The notes under the pieces were generated by a model. The model ran no database searches and was not told where the DNA came from. It worked only from the letters and a program-made list of their open reading frames with translations. Below, one piece after another: positions 50,926 through 59,068 of a stretch of 64,000 nucleotides of DNA (position 1 is the first letter of the stretch; the number at the start of each line of letters is the position of its first letter). Made by a program: the position numbers and the translations under genes. The DNA is taken from assembly GCA_009779755.1 (NCBI GenBank), contig WRDO01000011.1, positions 1-64,000 on the forward strand, given 5' to 3'. Origin of the DNA: Defluviitaleaceae bacterium. GTDB lineage: Bacteria; Bacillota; Clostridia; Lachnospirales; WQUN01.

Positions 50926-51735
50926 TTAATAATTATCCAAAAAATTATATGTATGGCCGTTGTTTTTATACCCGACAATCGTTTCCAAATTTACGCGGTG
51001 CGTACTTTGGAATACGCGCTCTTCAATGTGGGGGTTGTCGCGTTTTAACGTTTTGATAAGCTCCTTCACGTTTTGCCTGCGCCCAACCGTTTCGGTTTGG
51101 GCGTTTTTTTCCGCCAAGGGGCAGGCGCACGCGGAAAAACGCAGGCCGTTGTGCTTTACCCACGCGAGGATAGCGTCCTCGTGTACGCGGTACAGGGGGC
51201 GGATGAGCTCCATCCCGGGGTAATTGCGGCTGCGGAGCTTGGGCATCATGGTTTCGAAGGTGCCGCCGTAGAGAACGTTCATTAATATCGTCTCCACCAC
51301 GTCGGAGAAATGATGGCCCAACGCGATTTTATTGCAACCGATTTTTTGCGCATGGGCGTACAGGTGGCCGCGGCGCATCCGCGCGCACAAATAACAGGGG
51401 CAACGTTCGGCCTTGTTAACGACATCGAAGATATTCGTATCGAAAAAAGTGATCGGGAAGTCCAGCGTTTTTGCGTTGGCTTCGATTTCGTTGCGGACAG
51501 ACGGGCCAAAACCCGGGTCCATGGTGACGAACGTCAAGTTGAAGGGGAAATCGCTGCGGCGGTGCAACAATCGCAACAGCTTCGCCAGCAGCATGGAGTC
51601 CTTTCCGCCGGAAACACACACGGCGATATGGTCATCGGGCTGTATCAAGGCATATCGCTTGATGCTTTCGATGAAGGGACGCCATACCGTGCGGCGGAAT
51701 TTTTTTGAAATGCTGTATTCCGTGTTCGGGTCCAT
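50926..51735 (-). CDS. TtcA-like tRNA thiolation enzyme
   Basis: A 269-residue PP-loop ATPase. CVSGGKDSMLLA is the PP-loop (residues ~41-52), CPCYLCARMRRGHLY supplies the CxxC that holds an iron-sulfur cluster, LGHHFSDVVETILMN is a family motif, and a third Cys lies in CACPLAE. TtcA makes 2-thiocytidine 32 in tRNA; relatives thiolate other positions. The ATG at 51735 follows AAAGGAC; the upstream in-frame ATG at 51792 overlaps the divergent gene's promoter. Confidence 0.88.
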   Translation of the reverse strand: MDPNTEYSISKKFRRTVWRPFIESIKRYALIQPDDHIAVCVSGGKDSMLLAKLLRLLHRRSDFPFNLTFVTMDPGFGPSVRNEIEANAKTLDFPITFFDTNIFDVVNKAERCPCYLCARMRRGHLYAHAQKIGCNKIALGHHFSDVVETILMNVLYGGTFETMMPKLRSRNYPGMELIRPLYRVHEDAILAWVKHNGLRFSACACPLAEKNAQTETVGRRQNVKELIKTLKRDNPHIEERVFQSTHRVNLETIVGYKNNGHTYNFLDNY

Positions 51736-51801
51736 GATGGGATGTCCTTTATATTTGATAAGGGTGTTTATTATATCAAAAAAATATGGCAAAATTACGT
51801 T

Positions 51802-53631
51802 ATGTATACCTTAAATGAAAACCAACGCGTCGCCGCCGCCCACATTGATGGGCCTATGATGGTGTTGGCGGGCCCCGGCAGCGGTAAGACAGCGGTTATC
51901 GTTTCACGGGCGGCGCATTTGGTAGTGGAACGGAATATTCCCGCGCATAGGATATTGGTCATCGCTTATTCACGCGCCGCCGCACAAGAGATGAAGAAAC
52001 GGTTCGCGTCCCTTTTTAACCACGGCGAGGTACCCTCCGTTACGTTCGGAACGTTCCATTCGGTGTTTTTCCGTATTCTGACCGCTTATGTTAAGTCGGA
52101 AGTCGGTATCGTCAACGACGGCGAACGCAGGAACGTGGTGCGTACGTACCTTGCGGAGCTCGGTTACGACGCCGACGAGGAATTGCTTTCGTCATTGCTT
52201 ACCGAAATGTCATTGGTGCGCAACGAGCTGCACGACATGGCGCATTACCATGCCGTCACCATAGGGGACGCGGATTTTAAGCGGGCGGGTGCGCATTACG
52301 AAGCGTATAAAAAGGAAAACGGGAAAATTGACTTCGACGACATGCTCTGCCTTACGTATGAGTTGTTGCAAACCCACCCGAAGGCCCTGCAGGATTGGCG
52401 CAAACGCTTTACATATATTATGATTGATGAGTTTCAGGATATTAACCGCGTGCAATATGAAGCGATCCGTTTGCTTGCCGCTCCCGCGGACAACCTGTTT
52501 ATTGTAGGGGACGACGACCAGAGTATTTACCGTTTCCGCGGGTCAAGGCCGGAATTTTTATTAAACTTCCCGCAGGATTACCCCGGGGTTAATCGGGTGA
52601 CGTTGGAAGTGAACCATCGTTCGACGGAGCCGATCATCAAGTTTGCCAACGCTGTCATCGCCGAAAATAAACATCGCTATCCCAAGGGAATCGTGGGGAC
52701 TGACCAAAACGGACCTTTACCCGTCTTGTTAAAAGCGGAGGACCAAAACACAGAAGCCATGCGTATCGGTGAACGCATACGGTTTATGCAAAAAAAAGGC
52801 ACCGACCTCGACGAAATCGCCGTGGCCTTTCGCTTAAACACGCAGGCGCGGGCGTTCGCCGACGCTTTTTTAAACCTAAACATCCCGTACCGCGCCCGTG
52901 ACGAAATGCCCGTGATCTATGAACATTGGATCGCGGAGGATATATTCGCTTACTTACGGTTGGGTATGGATTTGAACACGGACGGCTTTAACCCCGATGC
53001 CGCACGCGTCGCAAACAAGCCGTACCGTTTTATCAACAAGGCTTTTTTGGAAGGCTTGGAAAAAAAGGGGAAGAACCTCTTCACCGCGTACACACGCGAC
53101 CGAAGCCTTCATATCGCCCAAAAAACCCGATTGGAAGAGCTCCATACGGATATCAAAACCCTGCGCGGGAAAAAAACCGTTGACGCAATCCGCTTTATTC
53201 GGCAAAAAATAGGGTATAATGCCCATATCATCGACCATTGCGCGTATCGGAAGCTGGACCCGGCGGGGCTCGTCGAACTGGCGGACGAATTGCAGGAAGC
53301 CGCGAAGGCGTACCCCGAACCGTCGCAATTCCTTGATCACGCGCGGAACAGCATCACAGCGAAGGCCGTCGATGCTCCCTCGGGCCCGTGCGTTACGCTG
53401 ACTACGCTGCACAGCGCGAAGGGGTTGGAATTCGAGCGGGTTTTTATCGCGGGTGTGGTGGAGGACGTACTGCCGCACGCCCGTTCCAAAACCGCGGCGG
53501 AAATCGAGGAGGAACGACGCTTGTTGTACGTGGGGATTACCCGCGCCAAGCGCGAATTGTTCCTATCTGTGGTAAAATCACGTTACGATAGGGTAGCGGA
53601 ACCTTCACGGTTTATCAAACATCTGATGTAG
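51802..53631 (+). CDS. UvrD/PcrA-like superfamily 1 helicase
   Basis: A 609-residue SF1A helicase. The Q-motif NENQRVAAA and Walker A LAGPGSGKTAVIVSRAAHL open the protein; MIDEFQDINRVQYEAI is Walker B, DDDQSIYRFRGS motif III, TLHSAKGLEFERVFI motif V and LYVGITRAKRELFL motif VI. It is shorter than PcrA (about 720) and lacks the C-terminal tail. It probably works in DNA repair or conflict resolution. It is not AddA because it has no nuclease domain. The start is the ATG at 51802, though no strong binding site precedes it. Confidence 0.88.
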   Translation: MYTLNENQRVAAAHIDGPMMVLAGPGSGKTAVIVSRAAHLVVERNIPAHRILVIAYSRAAAQEMKKRFASLFNHGEVPSVTFGTFHSVFFRILTAYVKSEVGIVNDGERRNVVRTYLAELGYDADEELLSSLLTEMSLVRNELHDMAHYHAVTIGDADFKRAGAHYEAYKKENGKIDFDDMLCLTYELLQTHPKALQDWRKRFTYIMIDEFQDINRVQYEAIRLLAAPADNLFIVGDDDQSIYRFRGSRPEFLLNFPQDYPGVNRVTLEVNHRSTEPIIKFANAVIAENKHRYPKGIVGTDQNGPLPVLLKAEDQNTEAMRIGERIRFMQKKGTDLDEIAVAFRLNTQARAFADAFLNLNIPYRARDEMPVIYEHWIAEDIFAYLRLGMDLNTDGFNPDAARVANKPYRFINKAFLEGLEKKGKNLFTAYTRDRSLHIAQKTRLEELHTDIKTLRGKKTVDAIRFIRQKIGYNAHIIDHCAYRKLDPAGLVELADELQEAAKAYPEPSQFLDHARNSITAKAVDAPSGPCVTLTTLHSAKGLEFERVFIAGVVEDVLPHARSKTAAEIEEERRLLYVGITRAKRELFLSVVKSRYDRVAEPSRFIKHLM

Positions 53632-53647
53632 AAGGGGGTCGGACAGT

Positions 53648-53755
53648 GTGAAAAAATTTTTCAGAAAACATAAGCAAAAGGTCGTGTTGATTATCGCGGT
53701 GCTCATCATCGCCGCGATGGTTTTGGGCTCGCTTGCCGGGTTCTTTTTCGGTTAG
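53648..53755 (+). CDS. Single-pass membrane microprotein, 35 residues
   Basis: A 35-codon gene with GTG start (53648) and AAGGGGG about 11 bases upstream. The product is a basic N-terminus (MKKFFRKHKQK) followed by one hydrophobic helix (VVLIIAVLIIAAMVLGSLAG) and FFFG. It lies between the helicase and the next membrane-anchored protein, 12 nt upstream of that gene. The pattern resembles small membrane proteins common in Bacillota (DUF4044-like), but this is a guess. Confidence 0.65.
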   Translation: MKKFFRKHKQKVVLIIAVLIIAAMVLGSLAGFFFG

Positions 53756-53767
53756 GGGATAAGGTCC

Positions 53768-55708
53768 ATGGACGAATTTGATGAGATGATGAAATCGCTG
53801 GGTATCAACGGTTCGCAGGAGGAAGAGGAACCGTCGCCGCCGCGCGCCGCCGAGGAAACTTTCGAAGAGGATTTAAAACAAGCCGAAGACAACGAGTTGG
53901 ACGCGCAATTGGAAAGAATGATCAAGGCCGACCAAGACGCCAAGGACGAATACGAGCCGATGGACGTGGGGCCGCTGGTCAGCACGCGTTCCATCTACGA
54001 CGCGGGCGGTATCATCGACGATACCGCACCGGGCGCGCTTGTGTATATGTCCGAGGAGGAAAGGGCTTCGGCGGGGAAAGTAAAGCGCGGCAAGCGTTCC
54101 TTACTGGCGGGGTTAACCGTACGCAGGCTGCTGATGGTGGGTTTCTTTTTGCTGCTCATCTTTTGCGGGGTGGGGTATGCCGTGGTCCGTACCACCCGCG
54201 TAATCGCAGAGCAACGCGGGATCGTGGCGTCCATGGCGCATTTTACCCCCATATCGTTGTCCCAAGACGTACCGAACAACGCCAATTTCGTCATGATCAA
54301 CGAAAAACATACCCTTGGCGGGCAAGGTTTTACGTTGTCGCGGTTAGCCCCGGGTTTGATGGGGACTTATCTTTACTTCGAGGAAACCTTCGATCCCGAT
54401 GATTTTATCATCCTTCTGTACGACCAAGCGCGTAACCTGTACGTACGCCAATCCTTTGATATCAACCACGACCCCGTGTTGGGTACGGTTCTGCGTTTTG
54501 ACCCCCTGCGTTTCGACGTCGCTTTCCTAACCCTCCATATACAATACTTCGATACACGTGATTATGTCGAGTTCAACTATCGCATCATAGGCCCGATCAC
54601 GTTCGGTTCACCCGTTTTTATCACCCAACCCGTTTCCCTGTTACCCGGGGGCGACCCGAACGACGGGCTTCGCATCAGCCACGCCGAATTCAGCAATATC
54701 GATTCGGTCATCCATTACAGCTTTACGGGCCAATTCGCCGGTGTGGGACTCCGCCAACGCGACGGTTCGAATAATACCTTCCTGCATATACGCGACAATT
54801 TCGGCGGGCCTGCGGTATTTACCGGCGGGCAATCGACCGCGCATTTCCCGTCCCGCGACGCGTTTGTGGGCAGAGCGACTTTCGGGCCGGTGTTTAACTT
54901 GGACTCGCTGGTTAACCTGAGTTTCCGCGATTTATATTACGTATATCCTTATCCGCCCGTGGATATCCCCCTGCGCCACCTCAGCGGACGCGACCAAAGC
55001 AAGCCGCATACCCTTTATTTGGAACCCTTCCGATTGAACCTGGAGGCTATCGCCCAACAAGGGCATTTGCTCGTTATGGTCATGCACGGCACGGACGATA
55101 GGGGTTACCGCTTACCCACATTGGTCGAGGCGAGCTTGGAAATCGACCTCGGCCGCGGGAATACGCTCACCATACCCGCCGAACAGGTAAATGTGGCCCC
55201 CATCGGCACGGACATCGTGTTTAACCTGCGCCCGCACGTCGAAACATTACAAAACGTACACATCGACAGATACACCCTGATACTCCATGCGGTGGAGTTC
55301 TCCGTGCCCGAAGTAAGCGTTACGCTCGATTTGGCTTATGCGGTAAACCAACCCGGCCTCCGAAGGGAAACGGCCGTGCACAATATCGAATCCGCTTTTA
55401 TGTCGCGGTTGTCCTATATGTCGGGTGCGATCGCGTTCCGTTCGATTGTGGGGTTCGCTCCGGGGGTGTTAAACGACGAAGAGGCGATGGCCCCCTTCAC
55501 GCCGCGTACGCTCAGCGAACGCCCGATGTACGGGGTTACGGTGGTGGCGGGGGATTTTATAGACAACTACACCTTTATGGCGGTGGTGGAGAGTGAATGG
55601 GCTGTGGGGCAGGGGCGTGATTTGCAATTCCTGCGTACCGTGCACCATGTTATCGCCGCCAGCCGCGGAGGGGTATGGTCGATCGTCAGTGACGAACGTA
55701 TAAAATAG
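53768..55708 (+). CDS. Membrane-anchored protein with a large extracellular region
   Basis: A 646-residue protein of unknown family. The first ~110 residues are acidic and probably cytosolic (EEEEPSPPRAAEE, DAQLERMIKADQDAKDEYEP). One membrane helix follows at ~118-138 (LLMVGFFLLLIFCGVGYAVV). The rest, about 500 residues, is beta-rich and predicted outside the cell, with many Arg/Phe/Asp and no catalytic motif that I can name. ATAAGG precedes the ATG. It is linked to the microprotein gene 12 nt upstream, so the two may act together at the membrane. Confidence 0.68.
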   Translation: MDEFDEMMKSLGINGSQEEEEPSPPRAAEETFEEDLKQAEDNELDAQLERMIKADQDAKDEYEPMDVGPLVSTRSIYDAGGIIDDTAPGALVYMSEEERASAGKVKRGKRSLLAGLTVRRLLMVGFFLLLIFCGVGYAVVRTTRVIAEQRGIVASMAHFTPISLSQDVPNNANFVMINEKHTLGGQGFTLSRLAPGLMGTYLYFEETFDPDDFIILLYDQARNLYVRQSFDINHDPVLGTVLRFDPLRFDVAFLTLHIQYFDTRDYVEFNYRIIGPITFGSPVFITQPVSLLPGGDPNDGLRISHAEFSNIDSVIHYSFTGQFAGVGLRQRDGSNNTFLHIRDNFGGPAVFTGGQSTAHFPSRDAFVGRATFGPVFNLDSLVNLSFRDLYYVYPYPPVDIPLRHLSGRDQSKPHTLYLEPFRLNLEAIAQQGHLLVMVMHGTDDRGYRLPTLVEASLEIDLGRGNTLTIPAEQVNVAPIGTDIVFNLRPHVETLQNVHIDRYTLILHAVEFSVPEVSVTLDLAYAVNQPGLRRETAVHNIESAFMSRLSYMSGAIAFRSIVGFAPGVLNDEEAMAPFTPRTLSERPMYGVTVVAGDFIDNYTFMAVVESEWAVGQGRDLQFLRTVHHVIAASRGGVWSIVSDERIK

Positions 55709-55733
55709 AAAGCGGAAGCGAAAACTGAATGGG

Positions 55734-56318
55734 ATGGTTGAATACGTTCGATTTTCCTATTTAATCCTTTGCTTAACCGTTTCCTTGGGGTCATATCCCT
55801 TGTGCCGAAACAAGCGCGACTGGGCGTGGTTGGCGGGGGCCATGGCCTTTACCGTAACGGCGGATTTCTTTTTGGTGCTGCATGACGCGCATGTGCCGGG
55901 CGTCGCGGTGTTTTGCTTCGCGCATGTGTGTTATATGATGCGGGCTTGCCCCCTTAACGGGAAGCGGATCGCATCCGTTTTCGTTACCGTGGCGTTGGCG
56001 GCGGCAATCACCGTATCCTTTAACGGGATTATCGTACTCGCGGGTTTGTACGCTTTCCTGTTCGGGTTAAATATACGGTTGCATATCAAGCGCCGTAAAA
56101 CCGTTCACAACGGCTTGTGGATCGTCGTCGCGTTGGTTTTGTTCGTTTTATGCGATTTAAGCGTGTTGTTGTATAATGTACCGCGTTATGCGGGGGGATG
56201 GCCGACGCTTGAAGGTATTTTCCCGTTGATATGGTTATTTTACGTCCCGTCGCAGGGATTGCTGGCGGTAAGCGCAATCGATTCCGAGCGTTTAAGAAGG
56301 AGCGAAATACATGGATAA
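55734..56318 (+). CDS. YhhN-like membrane protein (lysoplasmalogenase family)
   Basis: A 194-residue protein with six to eight membrane helices. AMAFTVTADFFLVLHD and FCFAHVCYMMR recall the conserved D and H-x-x-Y positions of YhhN/TMEM86 proteins, which hydrolyse lysoplasmalogens. The match is partial, so the function is tentative. It overlaps the DUF1836 gene by 8 nt. Confidence 0.6.
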   Translation: MVEYVRFSYLILCLTVSLGSYPLCRNKRDWAWLAGAMAFTVTADFFLVLHDAHVPGVAVFCFAHVCYMMRACPLNGKRIASVFVTVALAAAITVSFNGIIVLAGLYAFLFGLNIRLHIKRRKTVHNGLWIVVALVLFVLCDLSVLLYNVPRYAGGWPTLEGIFPLIWLFYVPSQGLLAVSAIDSERLRRSEIHG

Positions 56319-56718
56319 TACGGATCCCTTGCACGATATCCACCATTACAGCCCCACGTTTACCATCGCGCAATTATTAAAGTTCAGCGAGCGCAAGCAC
56401 TTGGGCGTCACACGCCCCATGGTACAGAACTACATACGCGACGGATTGTTGCCCCCTCCCGCGAAAAGGTTGTATACGCACAAGCACCTTGCGGCGTTGG
56501 TGATAATCGCCAAGCTAAAGGCGGTATATGAAATACCCGTGATCAAAACCGTACTTGCGCCGTATATGGACGGCGAGGGCTTGCCGCTGGACATCTACAC
56601 CCGCTTGATGAACGCCGTAAGGCAGGCGGATAAGCAATGGGACGATTATGTAAACTTACAGGATAATCTGCCGCTTATGCTGCATGTGGCGAAGTTAAAA
56701 ACGAAGATAAACGCATAA
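56311..56718 (+). CDS. DUF1836-family regulator
   Basis: A 135-residue protein matching DUF1836, a MerR-like helix-turn-helix family of Bacillota: FSERKHLGVTRPMVQNYIRD is the helix-turn-helix and LPPPAKRLYTHKHLAALVII the wing that follows. The C-terminal helices probably dimerise. Its target is not known. It overlaps the upstream membrane gene by 8 nt and ends at a hairpin repeat. Confidence 0.85.
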   Translation: MDNTDPLHDIHHYSPTFTIAQLLKFSERKHLGVTRPMVQNYIRDGLLPPPAKRLYTHKHLAALVIIAKLKAVYEIPVIKTVLAPYMDGEGLPLDIYTRLMNAVRQADKQWDDYVNLQDNLPLMLHVAKLKTKINA

Positions 56719-56778
56719 GCCGCGCTTAAAAAATCGGGAACCGACCGTTACCCGATTACGTTAAGCGCGGCGTTGGAA
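56719..56778. repeat. Hairpin repeat after the DUF1836 gene
   Basis: GCCGCGCTTAA (56719-56729) pairs with TTAAGCGCGGC (56761-56771), and AATCGGG pairs with CCCGATT inside. The right arm and its flank (56751-56778) match 39341-39368 at 27 of 28 positions. It may also serve as a terminator, though no T run follows. Confidence 0.65.
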
Positions 56779-56806
56779 TGTTTCTGTGTTATCGCGGTTA
56801 CCGCGA

Positions 56807-57523
56807 TTATTTTTTTGGCGGGTTAAACGGTTGCTGCCCCGTGGTTATCGTGGGTTTGCACGTTGGTGCGGCCCATTTGACCCCGTTGATGATTATATTC
56901 CGTATTTCGGGCATGTCGTAGATGGGGAAATTCTCGTGACCGGGGGAGAAGAAAAATATCCTGCCCAGCCCGCGTGTAAAGGTACAGCCGCTGCGGAAAA
57001 CCTCGCCGCCTTCGTACCAGCTGATAAAAAGCAGTTCGTCGGGCGCGGGGATGTGGAATTGTTCGCCGTACATTTCGGATTGGGGGATGTCGAAGAATTC
57101 GGGTACATTGGCGCATATGGGGTGCGCGGGTTCGATACGCCATACGCGTTCGAGTTCGCCGACCTCGCGCCAGCGGAGCTTCCAAGGGTCCGCACCCACG
57201 AGGCGGTTAAAGATTTTGCTGGCGTGGGCGGAGTGGAGCAGCAATAACCCCATACCGTCAAGCACGCGCCGACGGATGCGCTCCACGATACCGTCGTCCA
57301 CCATATGGTGATAACAATGCGCCCAATATACGAGCACATCGGTATCGTTAAGGGTTTCTTCGGTCAAGCCGTGTTCGGGTTGGGGTTGGAGCGCGATACG
57401 TACCTCGCCGAATTCACCGCTTGCCTTTAGAAAATTGGCGATCGCCGTATATATGCCTTGCGGGTACGGGCCGATCGGGCCTTCGGATTCGTCCCAAACG
57501 GTAACGTTTATTTTTTTGTCCAT
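56807..57523 (-). CDS. ThuA-like class I glutamine amidotransferase-fold protein
   Basis: A 238-residue protein resembling ThuA. It has the N-terminal VTVWDES, TDVLVYWAHCYHHMVDD and LLLLHSAHASKIFNRLVG segments, then PIC and GRIFFFSPGHENFP near the C-terminus, a typical ThuA ending. ThuA proteins act in trehalose and sugar degradation in bacteria. No other sugar genes adjoin apart from the GH2 enzyme at 59 kb. The ATG at 57523 follows AAAGGAGCGG. Confidence 0.85.
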   Translation of the reverse strand: MDKKINVTVWDESEGPIGPYPQGIYTAIANFLKASGEFGEVRIALQPQPEHGLTEETLNDTDVLVYWAHCYHHMVDDGIVERIRRRVLDGMGLLLLHSAHASKIFNRLVGADPWKLRWREVGELERVWRIEPAHPICANVPEFFDIPQSEMYGEQFHIPAPDELLFISWYEGGEVFRSGCTFTRGLGRIFFFSPGHENFPIYDMPEIRNIIINGVKWAAPTCKPTITTGQQPFNPPKK

Positions 57524-57560
57524 TTCATGCCGCTCCTTTAATGGGTTTGCGGCGATTATA

Positions 57561-58112
57561 TCATATCTTTTGTTTATATTCGTCACGGTTGATGGCGAAT
57601 TCCAATCGATCCCGCATTTTACCGTCGAGGAACATGGCAGCGGGTTTATCCGCTTCCTTACGGAACCCTGTTTTAGCCATCACCTTTTGCGTGGGGAGGT
57701 TATCCTTAAAGCAACCGGTGACGACACGTACGCAATTATCCTGCATGAAAGCGAAATCCAATATCCGCTTTACCGCTTCGGTTATATAACCTTTATTTTG
57801 GTATTCCGCCCTGATAAACCAACCCATGGGGTCCGCTATTTTACCCAAGGGTGTCGTCCAAGGGATTTCATACCCCGCCGCGCCGATGAGCGTACCGCAT
57901 CCCTTTAGGGTGACGGCGAAACGGCGGGCCTTTGCCGCCGCGTTTACGGCGATGGCGTCAAGAAGGCTCTTTCGGGCATCTTCGAGCGAATGGGTGACGA
58001 TATCGTAAAGGTAGTACATGTTCTTTTCGTCGGACAGTATCCGATGGTAGTCCGGCAAATCGGATTCCTTATAATCCCGCAAAATGAGCCGTTCGGTTTC
58101 GAGCGTAATCAT
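57561..58112 (-). CDS. GNAT acetyltransferase (RimJ/RimL-like)
   Basis: A 183-residue GNAT. The N-terminal ITLETERLILRDYKESDLPD is the classical RimJ/RimL start, PMGWFIRAEYQNKGYITEAV carries the acetyl-CoA loop, and NLPTQKVMAKTGFRKEAD the last conserved strand. It may modify a protein N-terminus or small amine. The ATG at 58112 has GGAGG upstream and overlaps the HTH-methyltransferase stop (ATGA); a longer frame upstream is not used. Confidence 0.88.
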   Translation of the reverse strand: MITLETERLILRDYKESDLPDYHRILSDEKNMYYLYDIVTHSLEDARKSLLDAIAVNAAAKARRFAVTLKGCGTLIGAAGYEIPWTTPLGKIADPMGWFIRAEYQNKGYITEAVKRILDFAFMQDNCVRVVTGCFKDNLPTQKVMAKTGFRKEADKPAAMFLDGKMRDRLEFAINRDEYKQKI

Positions 58113-58927
58113 GCCAACCTCCGTGCGTAGATTTGGTTGAATGCATGGCCGTATCGATGCCCCGGCTTGCATTCGTCGATATATTCCGTAAAACCCTCCA
58201 CCAGCCAATCGTGGTAGTACGTCAGGAGCTCGCCCGAACGCCACGGGTAGGACGGCACCCCGATATCGGGGATGGGGGCGGTAAAGGGTTTCATCACGCC
58301 TGCGCTAAACGCATTGATCCCGCCTGTGTTGGTATGCTTGCGGTAATCCTCAATGATTTCGCCGCGCAGCTCGGGTTTGATGAATTGGAACACGCCCCGG
58401 GAATAAATGATGTCGTACATACGGTCCAGTCTGTAATCGAAGATATCCGCGCGGAACGCGTTGACTGGGACGCGCGCCTTTTCCGCCAAACGTTTCGTCT
58501 TTTCGATACCGTTAACGGAAAGGTCGGTCGCGCTCACCTCATAACCGCACCGCGCGAAAAAAACGGCGTCCCGCCCCTCGCCGCAAGCGATCTCCAACAG
58601 GCTCAAGCGATTACCGGGCGGCATGAGGGCAATAACCCTCAAACATTCCGGCGAAGGGTTTACCCCGCCGTAATATTCCTCCCTGCCGTACATTTCATCG
58701 AGAAAACTTGCGGGCGGGTCAAACGCCCGATACCCCAGCAGCTTATCCACGCTGATGCGCAGGATTTCCGCCAAGCGGGGCAGCAAGGTGATGTCGGGCA
58801 TGGCTTGTTCGGTTTCCCATTTGCTGACGGCTTGGAAAGTGACGTCAAGCATCTTGCCCAGTTCCTCTTGGGTGAGCTTAAGCTCCTTGCGGTAGCGTGC
58901 GATGTTGCCCGCGATTAAATTCTTCAT
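58109..58927 (-). CDS. XRE helix-turn-helix fused to a SAM methyltransferase
   Basis: A 272-residue fusion. Residues 1-65 are a clear XRE domain (LTQEELGKMLDVTFQAVSKW, ISVDKLLGY). Residues ~90-230 hold a class I methyltransferase: LLEIACGEGRDAVFFARCGY is motif I, SATDLSVNGIEK the acidic motif II, and YDIIYSRGVFQFI the later motif, similar to TehB-like enzymes. A DNA-binding domain joined to a small-molecule methylase suggests a sensor that regulates genes in response to a substrate. The ATG at 58927 has GGGGG upstream. It is coupled to the acetyltransferase gene. Confidence 0.87.
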   Translation of the reverse strand: MKNLIAGNIARYRKELKLTQEELGKMLDVTFQAVSKWETEQAMPDITLLPRLAEILRISVDKLLGYRAFDPPASFLDEMYGREEYYGGVNPSPECLRVIALMPPGNRLSLLEIACGEGRDAVFFARCGYEVSATDLSVNGIEKTKRLAEKARVPVNAFRADIFDYRLDRMYDIIYSRGVFQFIKPELRGEIIEDYRKHTNTGGINAFSAGVMKPFTAPIPDIGVPSYPWRSGELLTYYHDWLVEGFTEYIDECKPGHRYGHAFNQIYARRLA

Positions 58928-59068
58928 ATAAAAACCCCCGAACGTGATAAAACGATTATCACATTCGGGGGCGTAATTAATCAATAACGTATTTTTTGAG
59001 TTTTTGTGAAATTCAACTTTTATGCGAAATTAATTTTCCCGTTAGTTAATAAATTGAATGAAACCAAT

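Noticed and set aside
51802..53631. AddA, as partner for addB
   Set aside because: The protein is a 609-residue UvrD/PcrA-like helicase lacking the C-terminal nuclease and the length of AddA (about 1200).
58133..58918. A 261-codon plus-strand frame opposite the HTH-methyltransferase
   Set aside because: It is antisense to a gene with clear HTH and SAM motifs and has no ribosome binding site.
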